Part shown: piece by piece, positions 1-7,491 of the stretch
How positions within the stretch are numbered: position 1 is the stretch's first letter
Layout of the letters: every line of letters starts with the position of its first letter
From: RGIG7332 sp045580305
Lineage (GTDB): Bacteria; Bacillota; Clostridia; Oscillospirales; JAAYXM01
Reading direction: 5' to 3'
Length of the DNA stretch: 64,000 nt
Assembly (NCBI GenBank): GCA_045580305.1
Contig: JAZNNQ010000054.1
Location: 1 to 64,000 of the forward strand
Position numbers and translations under genes: made by a program
The notes under the pieces: generated by a model
Databases searched by the model: none
What the model saw: only the letters and a program-made list of their open reading frames with translations
What the model was told of the DNA's origin: nothing

Positions 1-40
1 GCCCCTAATTGTCTTCCTAAGACCGCTTGGCCTCCGACTT
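1..40 (-). other. Untrimmed MGI/BGI sequencing adapter at contig end
   Basis: Read on the minus strand, positions 40 down to 9 spell the 32-base MGI/BGISEQ read-1 adapter (it begins AAGTCGGAGGCCAAGC and ends TTAGGAAGACAA). Positions 8-1 would be the first bases of the sample barcode that follows it in that library design. The L4 reading frame runs into this stretch and loses all resemblance to L4 exactly at the junction near position 41. This is an assembly artefact and not genomic sequence. The adapter identity is recalled from knowledge of the kit and was not searched. Confidence 0.93.
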
Positions 41-635
41 CTGCGTCGCGATCCACGATGAACTTACCAGCATTTAAAATGTCATATACATTTAAGATGG
101 TAGCGGTTGTGGTCATAACGCCGGGGATGTTGCGTGCGCTCTTAACGATGCTCTCGTTAACTTCCGGAGTAACAACGAGTGCCTTGCCGGAAACATCGAT
201 TGCCTTTAAGAAAGCAGCAAAGTCCTTTGTCTTGATGTTTTCGAGCTTTAAGTTCTCGATAACGATGATCTCGCCTGCCTGAGCCTTAGCGGAAAGTGCA
301 CTCTTAAGTGCAAGGCGACGATACTTCTTGTTAAGACGGTAGCTGTAGCTTCTCGGCTTCGGGCCAAGAGCGATACCGCCGTGTGTCCACTGGGGAGCAC
401 GGATGGAACCCTGACGAGCACGACCGGTTCCTTTCTGACGCCACGGCTTGATGCCGCCGCCACGGACTTCCGCACGAGTTAAAGTACTCTGGGTGCCCTG
501 TCTGCAGTTTGCAAGGTGGTTTTTAACCGCCTCATGCAACGCAACTTCGTTCGGCTCAATACCGAAGATAGCATCGAGAAGCTCGATCTCTCCGGTCTGT
601 TTGCCGGTCATATCATAAACTGTTGCCTTAGGCAT
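41..635 (-). CDS. rplD: 50S ribosomal protein L4, 3' end missing
   Basis: Ribosomal protein L4 binds 23S rRNA early in large-subunit assembly and lines the peptide exit tunnel. The frame starts MPKATVYDMTG at 635 behind a GGAG ribosome site and carries the L4 core: the Gly-rich GTGRARQGS segment with flanking RAPQW near residues 70-85, and YRLNKKYRRLALKSAL near 100. About 198 codons are genomic. The final few residues of the roughly 205-residue family are missing because the frame runs into adapter sequence at position 40, so the apparent C-terminal residues beyond FIVDRDA are artefactual. It follows rplC by 33 nt, as in every S10 operon. Identity is certain; the 3' end is not recoverable here. 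Confidence 0.96.
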
Positions 636-668
636 AGCTTTTTATCTCCTTTCGCTTATTGTCGCAGC

Positions 669-1304
669 TTACGCATTCTTAACCGTGTTACGGATAAATA
701 CGATGCCGCCCTTGGGGCCCGGGATAGCGCCGCGTACTGCAATCATGTTGTTTTCAGCATCTACCTTAACAACATCTAAGTTCATTACAGTAACCTGCTC
801 AGCACCCATACGACCCGGCAACTTCTTACCCGGAAGAACACGACCCGGATCAGTAGCTGCGCCCATTGAGCCTGCACTTCTGTGTACAGGGCCAACACCG
901 TGGGTGTGGCACTGCATACGCTGACCAAAGCGCTTAACAGTACCTGCGGTACCTTTACCTTTGCTTGTGCCGATGACATCGACACAATCGCCCTCTGCGA
1001 AAATGTCTGCCTTGATTTCGTCGCCGATGTTCAGTGCTGAACAGTCGTCGAGCTTGAATTCCTTAAGAATTTTCTTTGCGGAAACACCTGCTTTCTTCAG
1101 GTGGCCGGCCGCAGGCTTGTTAAGCTTACGCTCCGCAATGTCGCCGTAACCGAACTGAACAGCCTCGTAGCCGTCGCGCTCTGTTGTCTTCTTATCAACA
1201 ACTACGCAAGGACCGGCTGCAATAACGGTTACCGGGATGACCTTACCTTCAGCATCAAAGATCTGGGTCATACCAACTTTCTTGCCGATGATTGCCTTCT
1301 GCAT
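669..1304 (-). CDS. rplC: 50S ribosomal protein L3
   Basis: L3 is a 211-residue large-subunit protein that contacts the peptidyl transferase region and helps nucleate 50S assembly. The N-terminus MQKAIIGKKVGMTQIF and the internal block GKGTAGTVKRFGQ, HTHGVGPVHRSAGSMGA and GRMGAEQVTVMNL are diagnostic of bacterial L3 and the length is normal. The start at 1304 has an AAGGAGG site about 8 nt upstream. It sits between rpsJ and rplD in standard S10-operon order. The 109-nt gap from the rpsJ stop is longer than usual for this operon and contains no obvious gene. Confidence 0.99.
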   Translation of the reverse strand: MQKAIIGKKVGMTQIFDAEGKVIPVTVIAAGPCVVVDKKTTERDGYEAVQFGYGDIAERKLNKPAAGHLKKAGVSAKKILKEFKLDDCSALNIGDEIKADIFAEGDCVDVIGTSKGKGTAGTVKRFGQRMQCHTHGVGPVHRSAGSMGAATDPGRVLPGKKLPGRMGAEQVTVMNLDVVKVDAENNMIAVRGAIPGPKGGIVFIRNTVKNA

Positions 1305-1413
1305 GTATTTTCCTCCTTTAGGTTATTGGTTGACGCACCCGCCAACATGACCCGCCCTTTACATATCCGTCGTAACCCCGTGACGAATTTAAAGAGCTGC
1401 GGTTCTAAACATA

Positions 1414-1722
1414 TTAAAGCTTGATTTCGATCTCAACGCCTGCGGGAAGCTCAAGTGTCATAAGAGCCTTGGTAGCCTCAGCAGTCGGATTAGAGATGTC
1501 GATTAAACGCTTGTGTGTGCGGCGCTCGAACTGCTCACGGCTGTCCTTATATTTGTGTACCGCGCGTAAAATCGTAATTACTTCCTTAGAAGTAGGAAGC
1601 GGAATCGGGCCGGAAACTTTTGCGTTATTACGCTTTGCAGTTTCTACGATCTTCTCAGCTGCCTGATCGATGAGCTGATGATCATAAGCCTTTAAACGAA
1701 TCCTGATCATTTCTTTTGCCAT
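1414..1722 (-). CDS. rpsJ: 30S ribosomal protein S10
   Basis: S10 (NusE) is a small-subunit head protein that also joins the NusB antitermination complex. The 102-residue product MAKEMIRIRLKAYDHQLID... contains the typical SGPIPLPT loop and HKRLIDI segment. I chose the ATG at 1722: it has AAGGAGG 8 nt upstream and gives the family length, whereas the open frame extends 30 codons further upstream with no S10 similarity. As first gene of the S10 operon it is preceded by a leader of about 280 nt with its own promoter near 2010-2038. Confidence 0.98.
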   Translation of the reverse strand: MAKEMIRIRLKAYDHQLIDQAAEKIVETAKRNNAKVSGPIPLPTSKEVITILRAVHKYKDSREQFERRTHKRLIDISNPTAEATKALMTLELPAGVEIEIKL

Positions 1723-2003
1723 TGTTTGGTTCCTCCTTGTTCGTACGTAGTAGTTTGTCTGCGTACGGCGAAATATCTGCACAACCCTGCCGCGCGTATC
1801 GCGCCGGGGCATTATAAAAACCGGCGTCAGTTCGGGGTTTCCCTGATTCCGGCATTAATACTGTAAACACTTGAGCCGCAAGCACTCAAAGCATCCCTGT
1901 GCAGTATTTTCAGCCGCCCGATTGTCGGACATACTCCACAGAAGTTACCTGCTAAATAGCAGCAATCTCCTGTTTCATCGCATAGTGCGCCCTTTACAGG
2001 CGC
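1723..2003 (-). promoter_or_regulatory. Long structured leader of the S10 operon
   Basis: From the predicted start of transcription near 2003 to the rpsJ ATG there are about 280 nt without a credible gene. Read on the minus strand the RNA can form several local hairpins: GCGCC/GGCGC at the very 5' end, CTGCT-ATTT-AGCAG about 45 nt in, ATACTG paired with CAGTAT around a GAGTGC...CTC arm, and GC-rich CCCCGGCGC/GCGCGG arms close to rpsJ. Ribosomal operons are often controlled by such leaders, but I do not recognise this as a named motif. The regulatory role is inference. Confidence 0.5.
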
Positions 2004-2009
2004 TATAAT

Positions 2010-2038
2010 AGAATATAACAAAAAAGCCCTGGTGTCAA
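2010..2038 (-). promoter_or_regulatory. Sigma-A type promoter of the S10 operon
   Basis: On the minus strand a perfect TTGACA (2038-2033) is followed by a 17-nt spacer and TATTCT (2015-2010). It lies 290 nt upstream of rpsJ and nothing closer matches as well. The -35 box sits inside the loop and arm of the hairpin at 2020-2047, so a terminator for the upstream gene and this promoter share bases. Confidence 0.65.
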
Positions 2039-2047
2039 GGCTTTTTT
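2020..2047 (-). terminator. Weak terminator overlapping the S10 promoter
   Basis: AAAAAAGCC (2020-2028) pairs with GGCTTTTTT (2039-2047) around a 10-nt loop, giving a hairpin with a run of T on the minus strand. It would end transcripts of the methyltransferase-like gene that stops at 2133. Only three G:C pairs hold the stem, so efficiency is doubtful. Confidence 0.5.
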
Positions 2048-2132
2048 GCAAATTTTTTTATAAATTTTTAAATGTTTTTTTACTTTCCATTATCTTGTGG
2101 TTTTGGTTGAAATTATACACAATAGGAAGGGT

Positions 2133-2798
2133 CTACCATATGTACGGGATCATTTTATATTTTACCTTCTTCTTGTATTCGTCATAGCCTGCAAGGCCTT
2201 CTTCCAGAACCTTCTCCTCATTTCTTATTCTTTTTGCAATAAGCAGCGGATAAACGAGGAATATAACCAGCGAGAGTGCCGAGCCTAAAACAAGGGGCAT
2301 CGACAGAAACAAGAACACGGTTGCGCCGTACATGGGGTGCCGCACAATTCCGTAAAGGCCGGTGGATATCACACGCTGGCCTTCCTGCACCTCGACCGTA
2401 CGACTCAGGTACTGGTTTTCTCGCAAAACCTCCCCATATATAATATAGGAAAAAAGAAGTATAACCGCACCCACATAGGATACCCACTCGGGCATCATCA
2501 GAAAGTTAAGTCTAAAACTTATTCCCGCTGTAATAAAGCCGCAAATAAACATAATTGCAGAAACTGCAACTACCGTTTTCTGCTCACTCTGTTTTTCCTT
2601 ATTGTTAAGGCGTTTTTTCAGAAGCTCCGGCTTTTTTACAAGCATAACCAGTCCTGCGAAAAACATAGGCACAAAGAGCACCGCCGCAAGCAACAATCCA
2701 CCCGGATAATGCACCGTACCCGCGGGCAGAAATATAAGAGCAACTATAAGCACGACACCGGCCGCAAATTTAATCAACGCTTCAAATAACAGTTTCAT
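2133..2798 (-). CDS. Isoprenylcysteine methyltransferase-like (ICMT/PEMT family) membrane protein
   Basis: The 221-residue protein has about five hydrophobic segments and the C-terminal family signature: GLYGIVRHPMYGA (about 148-160), a following hydrophobic stretch, then RIRNEEKVLEEG and a YDEYKKKV tail. In ICMT/PEMT-type enzymes this RHP...EE block binds S-adenosylmethionine and methylates lipid or prenyl substrates; the bacterial substrate is usually unknown. It begins 8 nt after the stop of the 308-residue anchored protein, so the two form a pair on the minus strand. The methyltransferase fold is well supported; the substrate is not. Confidence 0.8.
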   Translation of the reverse strand: MKLLFEALIKFAAGVVLIVALIFLPAGTVHYPGGLLLAAVLFVPMFFAGLVMLVKKPELLKKRLNNKEKQSEQKTVVAVSAIMFICGFITAGISFRLNFLMMPEWVSYVGAVILLFSYIIYGEVLRENQYLSRTVEVQEGQRVISTGLYGIVRHPMYGATVFLFLSMPLVLGSALSLVIFLVYPLLIAKRIRNEEKVLEEGLAGYDEYKKKVKYKMIPYIW

Positions 2799-2806
2799 AA
2801 GTCCAC

Positions 2807-3733
2807 TTAGTTTGCAAGGAGCACTATTCTGCGCTCGCGCTTGTCCTCGGTAATTAAAGTTCCTACCTTATTATATATAGCCGCATCTCTTGTATAGATA
2901 CGGTAGAAATTGCCGACAATAGCATCAAGCTCCTGGCCGGTAACCGCGCTGTCCTTGCCGTCAAAGTAAATCGCAACCCGTAAATCGCCCTTAGCATCAC
3001 AAATCGCCTTCACCTTGTCAAGGAACGCGGAAATAACCGCACCCTTTTCCATTTCTTCATTATAATATATATCTCCCATCGGGAATGCCGCATTTGTAAG
3101 CAAGATTTCCCGGAAGCCGAGGTTATAGGCTTTTTCAATAACGCCGCAAATATAATCCGCCGCCGCATCCTTATATGGGTTTAGCCATGCGTACTTATCT
3201 CCGTCACGCCAGAGCGCGCCGTTGGCACTACTGCAAGCAAGTTCCTTATTCGCTTCGGCATAGTCGTTATCCCTGAAGCAGGAGATTTGGGCGCAAGGAT
3301 TAAAGCCCGCAGCCTTTATCTTGCCGTAAGCGTCTTTGACTTCCTCATCGTCAAGAACAACGCCGCCGTCGCTTTTATATTTGAGTACAACGGTGTTTAT
3401 ATCGGTAAGAGCGGCTAAATTTTCATCAAAATCCTCATCCAATGTAAGAAATGCGGGTTTTTCCACTCTTTTTTCATATTCCGGCACCTTTATCTCCACA
3501 ACAACATCCACCGGTTCCTCAACTATCAGCTCTACCTGCGGCTCGCCGAAGGTTATGGTCTTGTCGGTAAACGGAAGCGACAGCACGGTAGTGCCGTCCT
3601 CGGATGCCTCAAGATTAAATGTAACATATATTAAAACTATTGCCGCAATAATACAGAGCACAACGAGAGTAGGCACCAAAACACCGGTGCGACGACGCGC
3701 GCCTCTGTATCTGCGATAAACTCCTTTTGACAT
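2807..3733 (-). CDS. Membrane-anchored putative glycoside hydrolase-like (DUF4015-like) protein
   Basis: The 308-residue product starts with a basic tail (residues 1-16, rich in Arg) and one transmembrane helix (about 18-40), so the rest should lie outside the membrane. After an acidic, Val-rich linker (about 45-95) comes an alpha/beta domain with INTVVLKYKSDGG, a WLNPYKDAAADYICGVIEKA block and GFREILLTNAAFP. This resembles the putative glycoside hydrolase domain DUF4015, in which the NPY segment and a GFDEI..D..RFP block are typical. Here the expected acidic residue in the latter block reads LTNAAFP, so catalysis may be lost. Family assignment is from memory and moderate. Confidence 0.55.
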   Translation of the reverse strand: MSKGVYRRYRGARRRTGVLVPTLVVLCIIAAIVLIYVTFNLEASEDGTTVLSLPFTDKTITFGEPQVELIVEEPVDVVVEIKVPEYEKRVEKPAFLTLDEDFDENLAALTDINTVVLKYKSDGGVVLDDEEVKDAYGKIKAAGFNPCAQISCFRDNDYAEANKELACSSANGALWRDGDKYAWLNPYKDAAADYICGVIEKAYNLGFREILLTNAAFPMGDIYYNEEMEKGAVISAFLDKVKAICDAKGDLRVAIYFDGKDSAVTGQELDAIVGNFYRIYTRDAAIYNKVGTLITEDKRERRIVLLAN

Positions 3734-3755
3734 ATCTTTTCACCCCTCGATACTT

Positions 3756-3784
3756 ATGTTATCAAAAAAATATAAAATTATCAA
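3756..3784 (-). promoter_or_regulatory. Promoter for the anchored glycosidase-like gene
   Basis: On the minus strand TTGATA (3784-3779), a 17-nt spacer and TAACAT (3761-3756) precede the ATG at 3733, which has a GAGGGG-type ribosome site. The -10 box is a 4 of 6 match, so the call is moderate. Confidence 0.45.
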
Positions 3785-3787
3785 TAG

Positions 3788-3816
3788 AAAAAAAGGGAGG
3801 CATTGCCTCCCTTTTT
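3788..3816. terminator. Terminator downstream of rnfB
   Basis: GGGAGGC (3795-3801) and GCCTCCC (3805-3811) enclose ATT, with A and T runs on either side. The stem follows the rnfB stop by about 10 nt and ends the rnf operon on the minus strand. Confidence 0.9.
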
Positions 3817-3820
3817 AACT

Positions 3821-4645
3821 TCAATAACCTTCTTCGGGGTATAAATCCATAAGCTTTGCGTTGATGATAAGATGTCTCGGACATTTTTCAGCACAAATGC
3901 CGCAGGTGGTACATTTTGCATAATCAATTGACGCTAAATTGTCATTGACAGTAATAGCACCCTGAGGACAGTTCTTTTCGCAAATCTTACAGCCGATACA
4001 GCCGATCTCGCAGACCTTTCGTAAATCCGCGCCCTTATCGTGGCTTGAGCAAGCAACGGTAACATCGGCGGTGTAGGGGATTGCTGTAATAATATTTCTC
4101 GGACAGGTGTTGACACACTTAAGACAGCCGGTACACTTGTCGTGATCCACCTTTGCCACACCGTCTACAATGTGAAGCGCATCAAATGCACAAACAGCAA
4201 CACAGGAACCAAAACCCAGACAGCCGTACTGGCATTCCATATGGCCACCGGCAAGACGATTTGCCGCGTGACAATCTTTAATACCAAGATAGTCAAACTT
4301 TTTCTTGCATCTATCGCCGCCACTGCAACGGACAACCGCCTGCAACTTTTCGTTTCGGGTAAGCTGAATACCTAAGACCTCAGCGATTTTTGCTCTCGCG
4401 TCATCCTTTGCGACCGGGCACGCGGTAATCGGTGCCTTACCCTCGATAAGTGCCTCTGCTAAATTTGCGCAACCTGCGAAACCACAACCGCCGCAATTTG
4501 CGCCCGGGAGAATCTCAACAACATGGTCATAGCGTTCATCCTTCTCCACCGCGAAAACGCGACTTACAAACGCAAGCAGCGCGCCGAATACTATGGCAAT
4601 TCCGCCGAGAATAAGAACCGCATATAAAATACTTAAAAAATCCAT
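3821..4645 (-). CDS. rnfB: Rnf complex electron transport subunit RnfB
   Basis: RnfB is the iron-sulfur subunit that takes electrons from reduced ferredoxin and passes them into the membrane-bound Rnf complex, which couples ferredoxin:NAD oxidoreduction to Na+ or H+ export. The 274-residue protein has an N-terminal membrane anchor (about 4-28), the Fe-S domain with C51, C54, C59 and C76 in CGGCGFAGC...ACP, and then four CxxCxxCxxxCP-like clusters (around 138-155, 170, 216 and 245). Six-cluster RnfB of this layout is typical of Clostridia. It is the last gene of rnfCDGEAB, 18 nt after rnfA, and is followed by a terminator. Confidence 0.96.
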   Translation of the reverse strand: MDFLSILYAVLILGGIAIVFGALLAFVSRVFAVEKDERYDHVVEILPGANCGGCGFAGCANLAEALIEGKAPITACPVAKDDARAKIAEVLGIQLTRNEKLQAVVRCSGGDRCKKKFDYLGIKDCHAANRLAGGHMECQYGCLGFGSCVAVCAFDALHIVDGVAKVDHDKCTGCLKCVNTCPRNIITAIPYTADVTVACSSHDKGADLRKVCEIGCIGCKICEKNCPQGAITVNDNLASIDYAKCTTCGICAEKCPRHLIINAKLMDLYPEEGY

Positions 4646-4663
4646 ACGCTCTCCTCCCTCCGA

Positions 4664-5251
4664 CTAAAATATCTTCATACCGTTAAAGCCCATAAACGCG
4701 AGCGAGATAAGCGCCGCGGTTACAAGGGCGATCGGGAAGCCTTCAAATGCCTTGGGATAATCTGCAAACTCCAGACGCTCACGCACATTTGCAAATAAAA
4801 CAATGGCAAGCATAAAGCCAAGGCCCGCTGCCATACCGTAAACAACGGATGCAATGAAGTTATAGTTGTTCTGCGCGTTAAGGAGCGCAACGCCGAGCAC
4901 CGCACAGTTTGTTGTAATAAGCGGCAGGTAAATACCCAGCGACTTATGAAGCGCAGGAAGGGTCTTCTGCATAACCATTTCAACAACCTGAACAAGTGCC
5001 GCAATAACGAGAATAAATGCGATAGTCTGCATATACTCAAGACCTAAGGGTCTGAGCATAAACATATCCACCACATAGGTGACCGCAGAGGCAACCGTCA
5101 TAACGAAGGTTACCGCGATACCCATACCAACCGCGGTGTCACTCTTCTTGGAAACGCCGAGGAAGGGGCAGATACCGAGGAACTTAACCAGAACGAAGTT
5201 CTCGATAAGAATAGCGGAAATAGCAAGGGATAAAATCTGTGTTAATGACAT
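4664..5251 (-). CDS. rnfA: Rnf complex membrane subunit RnfA
   Basis: RnfA is a six-helix integral subunit, homologous to RnfE and NqrE, which together with RnfE forms the membrane core holding an iron-sulfur centre in ion translocation. The 195-residue product begins MSLTQILSLAISAILIENFVL and contains GICPFLG and TTNCAVLG. The cysteines in these two segments are the conserved ligands of the RnfA/RnfE Fe-S site. It starts 3 nt after the rnfE stop, so coupled translation is likely. Confidence 0.96.
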   Translation of the reverse strand: MSLTQILSLAISAILIENFVLVKFLGICPFLGVSKKSDTAVGMGIAVTFVMTVASAVTYVVDMFMLRPLGLEYMQTIAFILVIAALVQVVEMVMQKTLPALHKSLGIYLPLITTNCAVLGVALLNAQNNYNFIASVVYGMAAGLGFMLAIVLFANVRERLEFADYPKAFEGFPIALVTAALISLAFMGFNGMKIF

Positions 5252-5254
5252 AGC

Positions 5255-5854
5255 TTATACCCCCTTCTTATTACGGATGTAATTGATTAGCGCAATTACA
5301 AAGCCAAGTGTTAAGAAACCACCAACGGGAAGAACCATAAGAGTTGCCGCCGGGAAGTTTTCGCCTAAAATGTGAATTCCGCAGAAGGTACCGTTGCCCA
5401 AAATCTCGCGGATGGTAGAAAGGATAAAGAGCGCTCCGGTAAAACCAAGACCGATGCCGATACCGTCCAGCGCAGATGCCCAGATTCCGTTCTGTGAAGC
5501 AAAGGCCTCAGCGCGGGCGAGAATGATACAGTTAACAACGATAAGCGGAATGAAAATGCCGAGAGATGCGTGCAGATCCGGTAAAAACGCTTCAAGTAAC
5601 ATATTTACCATAGTTACGAAGCTGGCGATTACCACGATATATGCCGCAATTCGGATTTCATTCGGAATAATCTTGCGAAGCAGTGAAATAACGATGTTTG
5701 AACAGGTCAAAACAACGGTAGCCGCAATACCCATACCCAAGCCGTTGGGAACAGAGGTAGAGGTCGCAAGAAGCGGACACATACCTAAAAGAAGAACAAA
5801 AGAGGGGTTGTTTGTAATAGCGCCTTCTAAAATGGCTTTAAGTGTCTTTTTCAT
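5255..5854 (-). CDS. rnfE: Rnf complex membrane subunit RnfE
   Basis: RnfE is the inverted partner of RnfA in the membrane core of the Rnf complex. The 199-residue protein shows the family block NNPSFVLLLGMCPLLATS near the N-terminus and VVNCIILARAEAFAS near residue 110, each carrying the conserved cysteine, within about six hydrophobic helices. It lies one base after rnfG and 3 nt before rnfA. Length and order are those of clostridial rnf clusters. Confidence 0.96.
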   Translation of the reverse strand: MKKTLKAILEGAITNNPSFVLLLGMCPLLATSTSVPNGLGMGIAATVVLTCSNIVISLLRKIIPNEIRIAAYIVVIASFVTMVNMLLEAFLPDLHASLGIFIPLIVVNCIILARAEAFASQNGIWASALDGIGIGLGFTGALFILSTIREILGNGTFCGIHILGENFPAATLMVLPVGGFLTLGFVIALINYIRNKKGV

Positions 5855-5855
5855 A

Positions 5856-6443
5856 TTACGCCGCCCCCTTTATCTGATTTGCTGCATTTATAGCAGCTGT
5901 AACACCGCGAGTTACCGCCTTTGATGAAACGGTAGCGCCGGAAACCGCAGAAACCTCATTTTCAAGCGGCTCAACGCTTGTGGTTACCGCAACATCAGCA
6001 CCCTTACCCTTGAACTGCTCAAGCCAGGGCGCTTCCTTTGTCTTTGTACCAAGGCCCGCAGTCTCTGACATATTTACAATGTCAACGCCGGTAACAAGAC
6101 CGTTTAAATCAACGCCGGTAATCATCTCTATCGCGCCACCGTAGCCTGCAGGTGCGGTTTTAACACAATAGCCTACCGGGTTATTTGTCTCGTCATAAGC
6201 GGTGTAAACCTCGAGTACAATTTCATCAAGCCCGAGAGATGCCACATCCTCCATCTGCTTGTAATCAGCAGCGGGGAGCACCTTCGCCATAGCTGCGTTC
6301 ACAGCCGCAAGTCTTTGCTCGGCGATAGGGCCCTTTGTAACCTCATTTACAACCGCAACAAGCAATGTGGAAATTGCGGTGATCAGAAGCAGGCAAATGG
6401 CGATCTTCGCCATGCTGAAGAGTTCTTTCTTTTCAAACTTCAT
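5856..6443 (-). CDS. rnfG: Rnf complex FMN-binding subunit RnfG
   Basis: RnfG carries a covalent FMN on the outer face of the membrane and relays electrons between RnfD and RnfC/RnfB. The 195-residue protein has one N-terminal membrane helix (about 11-33) and an FMN-binding domain with ETAGLGTK and the flavinylation motif S168-G169-A170-T171, the Thr being the expected attachment site. Its ATG overlaps the rnfD stop (TAATG), pointing to translational coupling. No ApbE flavin transferase gene is in the window. Confidence 0.96.
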   Translation of the reverse strand: MKFEKKELFSMAKIAICLLLITAISTLLVAVVNEVTKGPIAEQRLAAVNAAMAKVLPAADYKQMEDVASLGLDEIVLEVYTAYDETNNPVGYCVKTAPAGYGGAIEMITGVDLNGLVTGVDIVNMSETAGLGTKTKEAPWLEQFKGKGADVAVTTSVEPLENEVSAVSGATVSSKAVTRGVTAAINAANQIKGAA

Positions 6444-7489
6444 TACTTGCCACCTGCTTTCTTTGCAGCTTTCTTAACGCCGAAGCGGGAAGGCTTAACA
6501 TATTTATCAATTGTCCATACAAGAAGATTCATAATAAGGATAGAGTATGAAACGCCCTCACTGTATGAGCCGAAGTAACGGATGAGAACAGTGAGTAAGC
6601 CACAACCGATACCGTAAATCACTCTACCTAACGATGTTACCGGCGAGGTGGTATAGTCGGTAGCCATAAATACCGCACCTAACATAAGACCACCGGAGCT
6701 GATGCTGTAAAGCATCCAGGTAAGGGGGTCGTTTCCGCCCAAGGGGAATATGAAAGTGAGAACCGCAACCGTACCGATGTAAGCCACCGGAATGTGGTAT
6801 GTGATAACCTTGCGAATGAGCAGGTAAGCAAGAGCCGCCAGAAGCACCAGCGCAGAAACTTCACCGATACAGCCGGGGACATTACCAAAGAAGGTGTCCT
6901 GGAGTGTATAGGCAACATCATTTTCAATGCTGGGCGAAATGACAGAGGGCAAGATACCCATCTTCATTTTAGCGAGCGGAGTTGCAGATGCGATCGCATC
7001 AACAGCAACGGTTTCGCGGGTAACATTTCCGAAAAGTGTAATGCCCGCATTGACCAGCGGTCTTGTCCAGAAAGAGATAAGCGCCGGCCAAGAAAGAAGG
7101 AACGCACGAGCCGCAAGTGCCGGGTTCATAAAGTTCTTACCGATACCGCCGTATAACTGCTTAACGATAACGATAGCAAAGAATGCGCCCACAACCGGAA
7201 TCCAAAGCGGTGCGCTTACCGGCAGGTTAAATGCGAGTAACATACCGGTGACAACCGCGGACAAGTCGTGAATAGTGGAGGGCTTTTTAAGTAATCTGCG
7301 ATAAAGCCACTCAAACGCGATGGACGCCGCAACAGAGGTGAGCGTCAAGGTGAGGGAGCGCCAGCCGAAGAAGTAAATCGCCATAATAAGCGGGAAAATA
7401 AGGGCAATTATAACATCCAGCATAATGGAGCGTGTCCCGTCCTCGGTTTTAATATGAGGAGAGGAAGAAACAATAAGATTCTTATCCAT
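6443..7489 (-). CDS. rnfD: Rnf complex membrane subunit RnfD
   Basis: RnfD is an NqrB-like membrane subunit with a covalent FMN. The 348-residue protein has eight to ten hydrophobic segments, the block GGIGKNFMNPALAARAF (about 114-130) and DAIASATPLA with T170 as the likely flavin-linked threonine. The usual SGAT core of this site reads SAT here, as in several RnfD proteins. It lies 2 nt downstream of rnfC and shares a base with rnfG, in the conserved rnfCDGEAB order. Confidence 0.96.
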   Translation of the reverse strand: MDKNLIVSSSPHIKTEDGTRSIMLDVIIALIFPLIMAIYFFGWRSLTLTLTSVAASIAFEWLYRRLLKKPSTIHDLSAVVTGMLLAFNLPVSAPLWIPVVGAFFAIVIVKQLYGGIGKNFMNPALAARAFLLSWPALISFWTRPLVNAGITLFGNVTRETVAVDAIASATPLAKMKMGILPSVISPSIENDVAYTLQDTFFGNVPGCIGEVSALVLLAALAYLLIRKVITYHIPVAYIGTVAVLTFIFPLGGNDPLTWMLYSISSGGLMLGAVFMATDYTTSPVTSLGRVIYGIGCGLLTVLIRYFGSYSEGVSYSILIMNLLVWTIDKYVKPSRFGVKKAAKKAGGK

Positions 7490-7491
7490 TT

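Noticed and set aside
1..40. Bases resembling a tRNA D-arm at the start of the window
   Set aside because: The GGCC-AGCGGTCTTAGG stretch is the sequencing adapter; no tRNA arms can be built around it.
1827..2051. 74-codon open frame within the S10 leader
   Set aside because: No ribosome site or family similarity, and its start lies at or before the predicted transcription start.
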